Below are positions 16,744-25,744 of a stretch of DNA of 64,000 nt, one piece after another. The position numbers and the translations under genes are program-made. The DNA is from CAYZGU01 sp964478165 (GTDB lineage Bacteria > Poribacteria > WGA-4E > JAJDTR01), in assembly GCA_964478165.1 (NCBI GenBank), contig CAYZGU010000011.1, positions 1 to 64,000 of the forward strand, given 5' to 3'. The notes beneath the pieces were generated by a model, which saw only the letters and a program-made list of their open reading frames with translations, made no database searches and was not told where the DNA came from. Numbering within the stretch: the stretch's first letter is position 1; each line of letters starts with the position of its first letter.

Positions 16744-19248
16744 TTAGTCAACGATCTCCATGCGATCTAAATCTCCCGTTTCCCCGGTCGAACTCGCCTG
16801 ATTATCTTCCTTAGACCTCAGATCGATAGGCCTAATAACCACTTTCACCTTCGTACCCTTGGCCGGAATAACGTCTGTATTAACACGATAAGTACGGTCG
16901 TCGGTTCCACCTGACAATGGGTGATTAAAAATTGAGTCAGGGTCCCGGTAAACTGCAATGATGTTATGGTGTAATTGGGGCGTAAACTGGTTGTTGTTAA
17001 TGATACGCCCACCGGTAAAGACCCAATGCGTACGTTGCATTGGACGCTCCTCCATCGCATTCCACATCAAGTCCTCCGCACGCCTTCGTACATATTTTTC
17101 ACCTTGATTCCACTCTACCCAGATTTCCACGCGAGTGCCTTGGGGAGCATGTGGGTCTCCTTCAATCATGAGATCCATTCCCGGTTTCATGCCCATCTCA
17201 GCGCCTAAGGCGAGGAACAGGTGAATCGGTTCAGAATCGAGCATGAGAAGACTTTCATGGGTCTTACCCAATCTGCCACAGGCAAAAAACTCGAGAACCG
17301 TATCGCCGTTAATGATATTCACTTCACCCGTGAGCACAACTTCTCGTCTGTTAAGATTGTACCTAACATTCCCAATTTGGAAAAGGCCGTCACCAAGCTC
17401 GCGCGGCGGCGCAAGGGCAGGATCTGTTGCAGCGGTCGCCTTAGGGTGTATGAGTAATTCCTGTGAACTAACATTGTCGTCTCGATCGAGATCTTCAATT
17501 CGCTTATTAGGATCCACCACAGCATATAGCTGACGTGTTCCCTCTGTTTTGGACGTCCAGTCCACAGATACCGTGGTTTCACGCAGGTTGGGGATGACGA
17601 TTACTTCCTGCGTGGCAATTTTCGTTCCACCATCCCCCGGTGTTCCGTCATAGAAATTGACCTCCGCAAAGATCTCCACAGGAGCACCCGTATTAGTCAT
17701 GGTCAGACTAATCCGCATCGGCTCGCCGACTCGCGGGGCTGGCGGGGAAAATCGCAGACTATGCGGAGCGATACCTAGGTTCGGCCAGATTGGTTTCGGA
17801 AGGCCATGCGTTAACAACATCAGCGCGAAGCAAGTTGCGGAAAAATCACCGTCCTGATCGACCCATCGTCCATCCGTTTCCTGCCGAGCGACAAGCATGC
17901 CTGAGATTTCGTCATACCATCTATGTTCTGCGAAGGTTTCTATCTGAGGGGGAATGTCGGCGAACCGCTGTAGAGCGAGCAAATAATAGTAAAGCCACGA
18001 GTTTGATCCAGGATTACGGGTAATCGACCAATGGTCATTTATCCACTCAAGCCCTTTCTGGATTTGTCGATCCTCAACGGACACATCGCAAGCACGAAGC
18101 GCCCATAACCCTGTTGCAGTCATGCTACCGTAGACACCGATGGCCCAAGGAGAGCCACTGTCAACAAGGTTGTAGAGCCAACCGCCATTATCGGTTTGAT
18201 TTCTCCTAATCCACCGTTCGGCACGTTCCCAAGTCTCTCGAGGAATCTTTAATCCCCACTGCTTAGCAGCGTAAAGGGCATAGATTACCATGTTCATATG
18301 TGCACCGTCTGCAGTATATCCGTACCCCCAACCACCATCGTCCCTGGGATCCGCGAACTCACTTCCTTTCACAGGAAGTTGGTGCGCTATGAGTTTATTC
18401 ACAGCAAATTGCGCCCGATTACGATATCTGGAATCATTTGTCGCCGCAAGCACCGGCACTATAACCGCATAATGATAAACTGCGAAAAGATTCCAGTCCG
18501 ACTTCATGAAAAATTGAAGTCCTTTCGCTACTGATGGATGGGATTCATCCAATCCCGCGGAAATCAGAGCTTGTAGAGCAAGAGCCGTCTCTTGTTTGTT
18601 GTCCTCGCCAAAATCCCACGCCGAACCGGGGATGAAATCTTCAGGTAATCCTTTGAGCGTTGCACCACAAATTACACAGATAGAAATAAGCTGATTCGCT
18701 GTGCCACACTGCAAACAGGCACGACTGTGCTTACCCTGCTGGGATTCCACCCATTCCACGCCTTTCTGGATGGCCGCTCGGATGGCTTCGGGCGTCGCTT
18801 CGGGGAAGTGGCGGTGAAATGCGGTAATAGATTTATAGGTGACATTATTGGCTGAATTGGATTCTTGGATGTATTTCTTTCCAGGTGGGTTGACAACAAC
18901 ATAAATCTCTGTCGCACCCGCCGGCGGACGCCATTGTGCCTTTATATCGTCAGTCTGTCCCGGTTTCAAATCTAGAATCACGTCCTTACACAAAATCTGG
19001 AGCGGATTCATTTTCGGATTGCCCTCATAAAGCTGAACCACAAGATCTTCATTCAGCGTTTGTGCAACCAACCCAATATTTTTTACACGAACACGAATCG
19101 TCAACTCCTCACCTTCAAGGGGCTCAGACTCGGAAAAAGTTATACTCGAAGCATCAACGGTAAAATCAGGGTACACCGCCGGCTGTGCTTGGGGATGGAC
19201 CACGAATAAAAGGAGTATGACCATGAACAAGATGTGGGATTTGTACAT
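16744..19248 (-). CDS. Secreted CARDB / prenyltransferase-like toroid / YdjY-domain protein
   Basis: An 834-residue exported protein from ATG 19248 (AAGG eight bases before it; a start at 19356 would hide the signal peptide). Order of parts: signal peptide 1-22; CARDB-like Ig domain about 28-140; an alpha/alpha toroid of squalene-cyclase/prenyltransferase type about 150-500 with repeats such as GGWGYGYTADGAHMNM and DNGGWLYNLVDSG; a second CARDB domain about 510-620; and a YdjY-like domain in the last third (VRYNLNRREVVLTGEVNI, HESLLMLDSEPIHLFLAL). A CxxC pair (C178/C181) and another (C191/C194) inside the toroid form a zinc-ribbon-like insert. No cyclase DxDD motif is seen, so an enzymatic role is doubtful. 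It is followed 126 bases upstream by a secreted propeller gene on the same strand. Confidence 0.8.
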   Translation of the reverse strand: MYKSHILFMVILLLFVVHPQAQPAVYPDFTVDASSITFSESEPLEGEELTIRVRVKNIGLVAQTLNEDLVVQLYEGNPKMNPLQILCKDVILDLKPGQTDDIKAQWRPPAGATEIYVVVNPPGKKYIQESNSANNVTYKSITAFHRHFPEATPEAIRAAIQKGVEWVESQQGKHSRACLQCGTANQLISICVICGATLKGLPEDFIPGSAWDFGEDNKQETALALQALISAGLDESHPSVAKGLQFFMKSDWNLFAVYHYAVIVPVLAATNDSRYRNRAQFAVNKLIAHQLPVKGSEFADPRDDGGWGYGYTADGAHMNMVIYALYAAKQWGLKIPRETWERAERWIRRNQTDNGGWLYNLVDSGSPWAIGVYGSMTATGLWALRACDVSVEDRQIQKGLEWINDHWSITRNPGSNSWLYYYLLALQRFADIPPQIETFAEHRWYDEISGMLVARQETDGRWVDQDGDFSATCFALMLLTHGLPKPIWPNLGIAPHSLRFSPPAPRVGEPMRISLTMTNTGAPVEIFAEVNFYDGTPGDGGTKIATQEVIVIPNLRETTVSVDWTSKTEGTRQLYAVVDPNKRIEDLDRDDNVSSQELLIHPKATAATDPALAPPRELGDGLFQIGNVRYNLNRREVVLTGEVNIINGDTVLEFFACGRLGKTHESLLMLDSEPIHLFLALGAEMGMKPGMDLMIEGDPHAPQGTRVEIWVEWNQGEKYVRRRAEDLMWNAMEERPMQRTHWVFTGGRIINNNQFTPQLHHNIIAVYRDPDSIFNHPLSGGTDDRTYRVNTDVIPAKGTKVKVVIRPIDLRSKEDNQASSTGETGDLDRMEIVD

Positions 19249-19374
19249 GAGGACCTTAGCAAATGGACCAGAAACTCGAATAATACAACCCCAAACAGAG
19301 GAAACGTTACACCGAGAAATCACGCGATTCTCGCGACATCGAATCACTTGACCCAACGTTCTTTGGGCGAGACA

Positions 19375-20349
19375 CTATTCGCCAGCCCAATTCCCCACCG
19401 ATACATAAGAGGGCATAGGAATCGGGTTCTCAAACAACTTCTGGCCCGATGCCGAGAACTTAGTGACGCCGCCCTGGAAAGTAGATCCAAGCTGATCGGC
19501 AACCCAAACGCCGCCATCCCTACCATCAACGCTTATCGAGAGAATCGCCATGCCAGCCGGGACTTCAATGATTTTTTCACCATCCGGTGAGAGCTTAATC
19601 AACATAGAAGCACTGGAAACCAACCAAACACTGCCATCCTGATAGTGGACCTCAGGAGACGTGGGCTTAGGTATGTCCGTAATTCGAAGCAGTTCTTGAC
19701 CAACAGGGCTCAATTTAACCAACACGCTTGCCTGACTATCAGCCACCCAAGCATTGCCTGTCTTTGGATTGACCGCGACAAATTTTGGCTCTTTAAGCAC
19801 CGATTGACCAGTGGCAACAGCTGCTCCGTTGGCATCATATCGGGTCACTGTTCCCCTCGAATCGGTCACCCAACAGGAACCATTGGAGGGGTTCACGGCA
19901 ACTTCAGGTTCGTGAACACCGGTAATGGTTGCGAGAATCTGATTTCCATCCGCTGAAATCTTCTTGACGACATCAAGTCCCCCGATCCATGCAGTGCCAT
20001 CACCAGGGTTAATTGAGATAGAACGAGCACCTGTAATATTCGAAATCGTTTTGAACGCCGTATTGGGATCGGCTGACGCCGGATCGTATCTGAAGACAGC
20101 GTGCGCCGCAGATACAGAAATCCACACGATACCGCGCTTGGGATCTACTTCTGCAGCTTGAGCCTGTGTGAGTCCGGGTATGATTGACGGGTCTGCGTTT
20201 CCGTTTGAAAGAAGTTTATATATGGTATCTCCGCGACTCACAACCCAACACTCACCATCATATTCTCCGTATGAGTGGATGGACGGAAAAATTACAGATA
20301 CCACTAAGACTAATATTGCTACCGTGTTTAGAGCGTATAGTCGGCTCAT
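19375..20349 (-). CDS. Secreted Vgb/NHL-like beta-propeller protein
   Basis: A 324-residue protein with a signal peptide (hydrophobic 8-25, cut near HSYGE). It is made of about six 40-residue repeats of the form AxNPxxGxxWVADxxxxxVxKxSPxG, e.g. VNPKTGNAWVADSQASVLVK, typical of NHL or virginiamycin-B-lyase-like propellers. The Vgb catalytic histidines are not evident, so an actual lyase is unlikely; binding or scaffolding is the safer reading. ATG 20349 follows TTAGGAGATAGAAGA. It lies just upstream of the CARDB/toroid gene on the same strand, and both are exported, so they may act together at the cell envelope. Confidence 0.78.
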   Translation of the reverse strand: MSRLYALNTVAILVLVVSVIFPSIHSYGEYDGECWVVSRGDTIYKLLSNGNADPSIIPGLTQAQAAEVDPKRGIVWISVSAAHAVFRYDPASADPNTAFKTISNITGARSISINPGDGTAWIGGLDVVKKISADGNQILATITGVHEPEVAVNPSNGSCWVTDSRGTVTRYDANGAAVATGQSVLKEPKFVAVNPKTGNAWVADSQASVLVKLSPVGQELLRITDIPKPTSPEVHYQDGSVWLVSSASMLIKLSPDGEKIIEVPAGMAILSISVDGRDGGVWVADQLGSTFQGGVTKFSASGQKLFENPIPMPSYVSVGNWAGE

Positions 20350-20608
20350 TCTTCTATCTCCTAATTCTGTATAGGGTCAATTATCTAGCTACCCGCTCTG
20401 GTTCCAAGAGCTTCGAATCCAGCCAAGTCCAATGATTAAGATTAACACATTCACCCCTCAATGTCCAAGCAATTTCAGACCGTACTCTTGCACCTAATGT
20501 AAGACAAGTTCTAGCTCATTTGAGTCCGCAAAACTACCTAGAAGTTGGACAGCCAATCGGTTCGAAAGCGCCCATCGCCGATGTTCTATTTCTGAAACTA
20601 GATTGGGC

Positions 20609-21673
20609 TCAGTCCACTTCGATTTCTCGACGTCGACCGCTGAAATCAAGAATGCCATAAACCAACACAAAGAAAATAATTGTCGCCTGTATGACAAATG
20701 TCAATTTTGCCGAGATTCCAGCTACCTGTTGCATGGACTGTGATCCGGTTTTCAACGCACCGAACAACAAAGACGATAGAATTACCCAAAGCGGATGGAG
20801 TTTGGCTAGTAATGCTACGGCAATTGCCGTATATCCGTAGCCTGACGAAAAGTTGTGAAAGAGCCGGCGAGTTAAAGCGGTAAGCTCTATAGCACCTGCC
20901 AATCCGGCAAGCACACCACTAATAAAAAATGATAAGAGCACGTTCCTCGGGATGGAGATACCGGCAGCTCTTGCTGCTTCTGGGTTCGCCCCTACGGCAC
21001 GAATCTTATATCCCAAGACGGAACGAAAAATGAGAATCTCCAGCAGGACTGCCAAGGTGAGCGCAATCAGAATCCCCAGATGAAATCGTGTTTGCGGCAC
21101 TAGACGCGGTAGATGCGCTGCTTCGGAAATCATATCGCTTTGGGGTCCACGTCTGGCAATTTCCTGTAACGGACCACCATCGACCATGTAGCTCACGAGG
21201 TGCATCGCCACATAATTCAACATTATTGTGCTGATGACCTCCTGTACGCCGCGATACACCTTGAGTATAGCCGAAATCAAGGCCCAGGCTCCGCCCGCCA
21301 ATCCGCCCAAACATAAAGCTAATGGAATGCCAATGACAGGAGAAAGGTGTGGGGCAATATGTACTCCACACCAGGTGGATGCAAGGGCTCCTAGCAGAAA
21401 TTGTCCCTCCGCACCAATGTTCCAAATACCGCAACGAAACGCAAGAGCAACCCCCAGCCCAGTGAGTAGCAATGGCGTACTTTTGACGAAAGTCTCGGCA
21501 ATCCGTCGACCATTACCAAACGCTCCGGTCCCAGCAGCTGTCATCGCTCCCCAAGGGTCGTAGCCACAAAGGAGAATAATGACACCATTCACGAGAAACG
21601 TGGATAGAAGGATTGCAGAAGGAAACAAAAGTTTACGCCAGTTTAGAGTCATCTGTTTACGTGCCGAATTCAT
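20609..21673 (-). CDS. BMP-type nucleoside ABC transporter permease
   Basis: A 354-residue inner-membrane protein with about nine to ten hydrophobic helices, of the BPD_transp_2 class. Key stretches are TPLLLTGLGVALAFRCG, WNIGAEGQFLLGALASTW, the coupling loop RAVGANPEAARAAGIS and GYTAIAVALLAKLHP, all typical of YufP/NupB-like permeases that import purine nucleosides. The start overlaps the ATPase stop by four bases. Related systems have two permease genes; here no second permease follows, and the 260 bases after this gene hold none. Confidence 0.9.
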   Translation of the reverse strand: MNSARKQMTLNWRKLLFPSAILLSTFLVNGVIILLCGYDPWGAMTAAGTGAFGNGRRIAETFVKSTPLLLTGLGVALAFRCGIWNIGAEGQFLLGALASTWCGVHIAPHLSPVIGIPLALCLGGLAGGAWALISAILKVYRGVQEVISTIMLNYVAMHLVSYMVDGGPLQEIARRGPQSDMISEAAHLPRLVPQTRFHLGILIALTLAVLLEILIFRSVLGYKIRAVGANPEAARAAGISIPRNVLLSFFISGVLAGLAGAIELTALTRRLFHNFSSGYGYTAIAVALLAKLHPLWVILSSLLFGALKTGSQSMQQVAGISAKLTFVIQATIIFFVLVYGILDFSGRRREIEVD

Positions 21674-23187
21674 TCGTACGCTTTGACACCGGTCATCAAT
21701 AAACCAAGATCAGTCGGATTATTTCTCTTGGACGTTCCCTCCAAGAGAGTTCCATCAGAGATCACAAAAAGGCGATCGCTCAATGCAAGAACTTCATCCA
21801 GATCCGTTGAAATCAGTAGCACGGCCTGTGACTGTTTCCGTTGTGTTAACAGGTTCTCATGGACATACTTCGTAGAATTAATGTCCAGCCCTCGCGTTGG
21901 GTTCACGGCAATTAAGAGTTCTGGATTGCGAGACATTTCGCGGGCCAAAACAATCTTCTGCTGATTGCCACCCGAAAGCGTGCGAGCCGAAACCTCTTTC
22001 GAAGGCGTTCGAATGTCGTAATCCGCAATCAACCTCTCCGAAGTTGCACCTATTTCGCTCCGATTAAGCAGTCCTCGTTTCCGGTGAGCACGAAGATGAT
22101 GAACATCGAGCATCAGATTTTCACTTACCGAGAACTCAACCACTAGACCGATAGCTTGTCTGTCCTCCGGAATGTAGGCAACTCCCAAACCTCGTCTCTC
22201 AGCAGTGGTTTTATACGTAATAGGGATATCACAAAATGTGATTTCACCCGATACGACCTTTCGCAGTCCCATGAGCGCGTCCGCGAGTTCGACCTGACCA
22301 TTACCATCGACGCCAGCAATCCCTACGATTTCACCTCTCCGAACCTCGAGTGAAACACCCTGTACAACAATCTCGCCACGGTCCCCCCGAACTACCAGCT
22401 CTTCGACCCTTAATGCAACTTCATCAGACGTGATTCGTGTTCCTTGTTTTTTTTCCTTTTTATCAATCGGAAATTCATCTCCCATGAGATAATCGGCGAG
22501 CACTTGAATCGAAGTATTCGCAGTGTCATCCATGTGTGTCTTAAGCCCGTGCCGCATCACAGTCACACGATCGCTTATTTCCATAACCTCTTTCAACTTA
22601 TGCGAAATAAATATGATTGCGCAGCCGTCAGCCGCAAGTTGTCGCAAGGTTGAGAACAGTTCGCCAACTTCCTGGGGTGCGAGCACAGCCGTGGGTTCAT
22701 CAAAAATCAAGATTTGTGCCTCTGCGGCTAACGCCTTAAGTATTTCTGCACGCTGTTGGAGTCCGACCGACAATTGCCAGGCATATGCCTCTGGATTGAT
22801 ATCGAAACCGAAGCGTCGGGACAGATCTCGTACCTTCTCAAATGCTTCATTTCGACGAAAACGGAATCCCCGGTCAGTTAATCCTAAAGCAATGTTTTCC
22901 GCAACAGTGAGGTTCTGCACAAGCATAAAGTGCTGATGGACCATTCCGATACCGCAGGAAATGGCATCTCGGGGCGAATTCAGCACGACTGGGTTTCCAG
23001 AAATTCGAATTTGTCCCACATCTGGTTTATATAATCCATAAATGAGATTCATCAGTGTGGATTTGCCAGCACCGTTTTCACCCAGTAACGCGTGAATCTC
23101 GCCGTACTCTAGATCGAAATCCAGATCTTCAACTGCAGTTAAATTTCCAAATTTCTTAGTGATACCTTCAAGTTCAAGTACTTTCAT
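21670..23187 (-). CDS. BMP-type nucleoside ABC transporter ATPase
   Basis: A 505-residue protein with two fused ABC domains. Domain one (1-245) has GENGAGKST (Walker A), LSVGLQQRAEIL (signature), ILIFDEPTAVL (Walker B) and the switch His in IIFISHK. Domain two (255-505) has a degenerate Walker A, GVDGNGQVE, with signature LSGGNQQKIVLAREM, as in sugar and nucleoside importers of the RbsA/YufO kind. It energises the permease encoded next (four-base overlap) and works with the BMP lipoprotein upstream. The 118-base gap to bmpA fits one operon. Confidence 0.92.
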   Translation of the reverse strand: MKVLELEGITKKFGNLTAVEDLDFDLEYGEIHALLGENGAGKSTLMNLIYGLYKPDVGQIRISGNPVVLNSPRDAISCGIGMVHQHFMLVQNLTVAENIALGLTDRGFRFRRNEAFEKVRDLSRRFGFDINPEAYAWQLSVGLQQRAEILKALAAEAQILIFDEPTAVLAPQEVGELFSTLRQLAADGCAIIFISHKLKEVMEISDRVTVMRHGLKTHMDDTANTSIQVLADYLMGDEFPIDKKEKKQGTRITSDEVALRVEELVVRGDRGEIVVQGVSLEVRRGEIVGIAGVDGNGQVELADALMGLRKVVSGEITFCDIPITYKTTAERRGLGVAYIPEDRQAIGLVVEFSVSENLMLDVHHLRAHRKRGLLNRSEIGATSERLIADYDIRTPSKEVSARTLSGGNQQKIVLAREMSRNPELLIAVNPTRGLDINSTKYVHENLLTQRKQSQAVLLISTDLDEVLALSDRLFVISDGTLLEGTSKRNNPTDLGLLMTGVKAYE

Positions 23188-23305
23188 CTGGAATTCAGCA
23201 CACGATTAGATGTTTCGGTTGAGCGCAGAAATGCGAATGAATCGAGAACAAGCATATGGCTGTTCAGGCTGCATGGAAACGGCTAAACCTATATCATATT
23301 CTATG

Positions 23306-24328
23306 TCACTGATCGTCCTCACCAAAGTGAATCCTAGGCACATCAAGTTCCCTGGCTAAAATCTGCTCCCTGATTTCTCGAACCTTCTTTTTCACTGCTT
23401 CGGGTATGTGCTCTAATAGTCTCGGATTGTAAACCAGCTTGATTGCCTCGTTATCCGACATATTCATAAAGAGCGACCTTGCCTCAAATGTACCATTTTT
23501 AACCATTTTAGCCACTCGAACAAAGCTGTCGGAAGAAATCACCGCACTGGCAAGAATTGTGGTCGGTGAGACCTCGCTTTGGTCACGGTTAGAACCGAAG
23601 CAATAGATGTTTTTTCCCAACTTACGTGCCTTTTCCACAGCTTCAAACACACCACGACCAGCAGCATCCGCATTGTGGAAAATAAAATCAATTTTCTCGT
23701 TAATCTGAGCTAATGCAATCTCTTTGGCCTTGCCAATGTTTTCCCAATCACCAACATAGGCACGCCGCACTTCCGCGGACGGATTCGCCGCTTTCACGCC
23801 ACCCTCGAAGGCCATGAAAGTACTGTTAATCGATGGAATGTTCTGGCCTCCGACTGCTCCAATTTTGTCCGTTTTCGTCATCATACCCGCGATAATGCCG
23901 AGCAAATAGGTGGCCTCCTCTAGTTCAAAGACAATCGGTGCCACATTATTCAGTATGGTACTACCCGAAGTAGTAATAAATACTGCGTCCGGGAACTCCT
24001 GAGCAACAACTTTAGCAGCGTCCTGGAATTCGTAGCCATGACCAAATATGAGATCGTAACCGGCTAGAGCATAAGATCTAAAATGCTCCTCCTGGTCAGC
24101 AGGTGTTCGACTCTCAATATGACTAATCTCGGCCCCAAGTTCCTCCTTAATCGCTGTGAGACCATCATAAGCCAAGGCATTCCAACCTGCGTCGCTGATT
24201 GAACCAGGAGCCAGCAGCGCGACCTTAAAGTTTTTTTCTGTCGCCTTTTTGTCGCAGGAGATTACGCCGGACAGAAACAGTAATCCAAATAAAATGACCG
24301 CCAGATTCCGAAGCTGGATTTTCATCAT
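23306..24328 (-). CDS. BMP family nucleoside-binding lipoprotein
   Basis: A 340-residue solute-binding lipoprotein from ATG 24328 (GGAGG ten bases before); ATG 24334 is also possible. The lipobox is SGVISC, cysteine about 25 residues in, placing the protein on the membrane as a receptor. Family features: VALLAPGSISDAGWNALAYD, GYDLIFGHGYEFQDA, GIIAGMMTKTDKIGAVGG, IDFIFHNADAAGRG and the C-terminal LVYNPRLLEHIPEAVK. It delivers nucleosides (PnrA/BmpA family) to the permease encoded downstream. Two tandem 16-base repeats lie just upstream at 24365-24396. Confidence 0.9.
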   Translation of the reverse strand: MMKIQLRNLAVILFGLLFLSGVISCDKKATEKNFKVALLAPGSISDAGWNALAYDGLTAIKEELGAEISHIESRTPADQEEHFRSYALAGYDLIFGHGYEFQDAAKVVAQEFPDAVFITTSGSTILNNVAPIVFELEEATYLLGIIAGMMTKTDKIGAVGGQNIPSINSTFMAFEGGVKAANPSAEVRRAYVGDWENIGKAKEIALAQINEKIDFIFHNADAAGRGVFEAVEKARKLGKNIYCFGSNRDQSEVSPTTILASAVISSDSFVRVAKMVKNGTFEARSLFMNMSDNEAIKLVYNPRLLEHIPEAVKKKVREIREQILARELDVPRIHFGEDDQ

Positions 24329-24364
24329 TCCCATTTAGCCTCCCTCCACAAGAATTCTGAGATT

Positions 24365-24396
24365 CGCGCATATTACATAGCGCGCATATTGCATAG
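24365..24396. repeat. Two head-to-tail 16-base repeats in front of the BMP gene
   Basis: CGCGCATATTACATAG (24365-24380) is followed directly by CGCGCATATTGCATAG (24381-24396), 15 of 16 bases the same. They end 37-68 bases before the bmp start codon on the other strand, in or near the promoter, so they may be binding sites of a nucleoside-responsive regulator. Confidence 0.45.
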
Positions 24397-24511
24397 ATAG
24401 ACGAGCAGTAATACTACTACACGGAATCCAGCATGTAAAGTGGATTTTCCTTGAAGCATCGGATGGCTGGCAGCACAAGAAGAGCCCCTTTCCTTACCGA
24501 ACGGAGGGATC

Positions 24512-24682
24512 ATGGCGACTTACCAAGACCAATTATTAGGCATTCTAGACTGTCAAAAGGTTAAGAGGAAACTCAATCTAAAACGGATTGCTTACCCAAC
24601 CAGGTCCTGGTATCAGCAACTAGAATCTATGGTTTTTCCAACATTCGAGCGCACTGCAAAGAGAGGAAGGATGCTTATTTAG
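24512..24682 (+). CDS. Possible small protein or truncated gene start
   Basis: ATG 24512 lies five bases after GGAG within GGAGGG. The 56-residue product begins MATYQDQLLGILDCQKVKR, which faintly recalls the N-terminus of uroporphyrinogen-decarboxylase-like proteins, but conservation fades within 30 residues. It could be an orphan small gene or a truncated 5' end. No neighbour helps: the bmp operon diverges and def starts 450 bases later. Confidence 0.3.
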   Translation: MATYQDQLLGILDCQKVKRKLNLKRIAYPTRSWYQQLESMVFPTFERTAKRGRMLI

Positions 24683-25131
24683 AGATGGTTTTTTCGGTCG
24701 AAGCACAGCACCAAACTTTAAGTGCGGCTGATACTTGAACAAGTACCTTGATTTTCGCAGATAACCTTTCCTGTTTCTTTTTCGATGTCCACAACGTCAA
24801 ATCGAATTTATCAAGGGAACAATTGTTCAACAGTCCAAACATAAACTGCGGAACCCGTAGCCAAATCAGTTTGCTCTCATCATTTCTCACATAATCTTAC
24901 GCCTTATTGAGCATGTTGAATACCCCGTGTTAAACGGTTTTTTCTTGACCAAGCTAGTTCCTGGTGATATGATTAGGATGTCTGATTTTACGCATGGATA
25001 CAATTGAGCCCCGCGGCACTGCGTCGCAAATAAGTCAAACGCCAAAATGAAAGAAGCACCCCTGAGCTTTGGCAACATGAGACTGGACATCTACAAAAGT
25101 CACAATCAACAGCAAACAGAATTATTGAGAC

Positions 25132-25737
25132 ATGGCAAGGCGTAAAAGAAAAAAACATGCGCTACCTCATTCACCGAGCGTTTGCATGCAAACGTTGGAA
25201 GCCCAGGAAATGAAGTCACAAAGAGATCCTCTCCGCATCAGAATCTACGGCGATCCGGTGCTCCGACGTAAAGCGATTCCAATTAGGAAAATCACAACCG
25301 TTGAAAAAAAACTCGCGGAAGAGATGTTGGCCACCATGTACGCGGAACCAAACGGCGTCGGGTTGGCCGCACCCCAAATTGGAGTGCTAAAACGATTAGT
25401 CGTAATTGATTCAAATCGTAACGATCTTGACAGTAAACCGTTAGTTCTAGTTAACCCACAAATTCAAAGCCTTGAAGGGGAAGTTGTTAATGAGGAGGGA
25501 TGCCTCAGCATCCCCAACGTAACGGCGGACGTCAAACGAGCAAGAAAAGCGGTTGTCACTGCTCGAAACATCGATGGAGAGGAGATTTGTGTCGAGGGTG
25601 AAGAATTCGTGGCACGTGTTCTACAACATGAGATAGATCACCTCGATGGCGTGTTGTTTATTGATTATATTAGCGATCGAAAACGCCAATTACTCCGTAA
25701 GAAGCTGCGCAAGCTTCAGCAACAATCAGAAGAGTAG
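25132..25737 (+). CDS. def: Peptide deformylase
   Basis: A 201-residue iron/zinc metalloenzyme that removes the formyl group from new N-terminal methionines. The three family motifs are present: GVGLAAPQIGV, EEGCLSIP (metal Cys) and QHEIDHLDG (two metal His and catalytic Glu). The first 40 residues (Lys/Arg-rich) exceed the usual family start near DPLRIRIYGDPVL, so the true start may be ATG 25210, giving 175 residues, with GGAAG upstream. A 16-base palindrome lies at 25179-25194, in the leader if the later start is used. larE follows seven bases after the stop. Confidence 0.92.
   Translation: MARRKRKKHALPHSPSVCMQTLEAQEMKSQRDPLRIRIYGDPVLRRKAIPIRKITTVEKKLAEEMLATMYAEPNGVGLAAPQIGVLKRLVVIDSNRNDLDSKPLVLVNPQIQSLEGEVVNEEGCLSIPNVTADVKRARKAVVTARNIDGEEICVEGEEFVARVLQHEIDHLDGVLFIDYISDRKRQLLRKKLRKLQQQSEE
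25179..25194. promoter_or_regulatory. Perfect 16-base palindrome at the 5' end of def
   Basis: CGTTTGCATGCAAACG is its own reverse complement. It lies 16 bases before the alternative start of peptide deformylase at 25210, so it is either inside the N-terminal extension of the coding sequence or in the leader as an operator for a dimeric regulator. Confidence 0.35.
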
Positions 25738-25744
25738 AAGAAAA

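Larger units (their letters stand above)
24335..25131. other. Intergenic region upstream of bmp operon and def
   Basis: Divergent spacer of 0.8 kb. It holds a 16-base tandem repeat (24365-24396) and a 56-codon frame with a ribosome binding site (24512-24682). Minus-strand frames at 24675-24890 and 24887-25090 lack initiation signals and family features. Confidence 0.45.
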
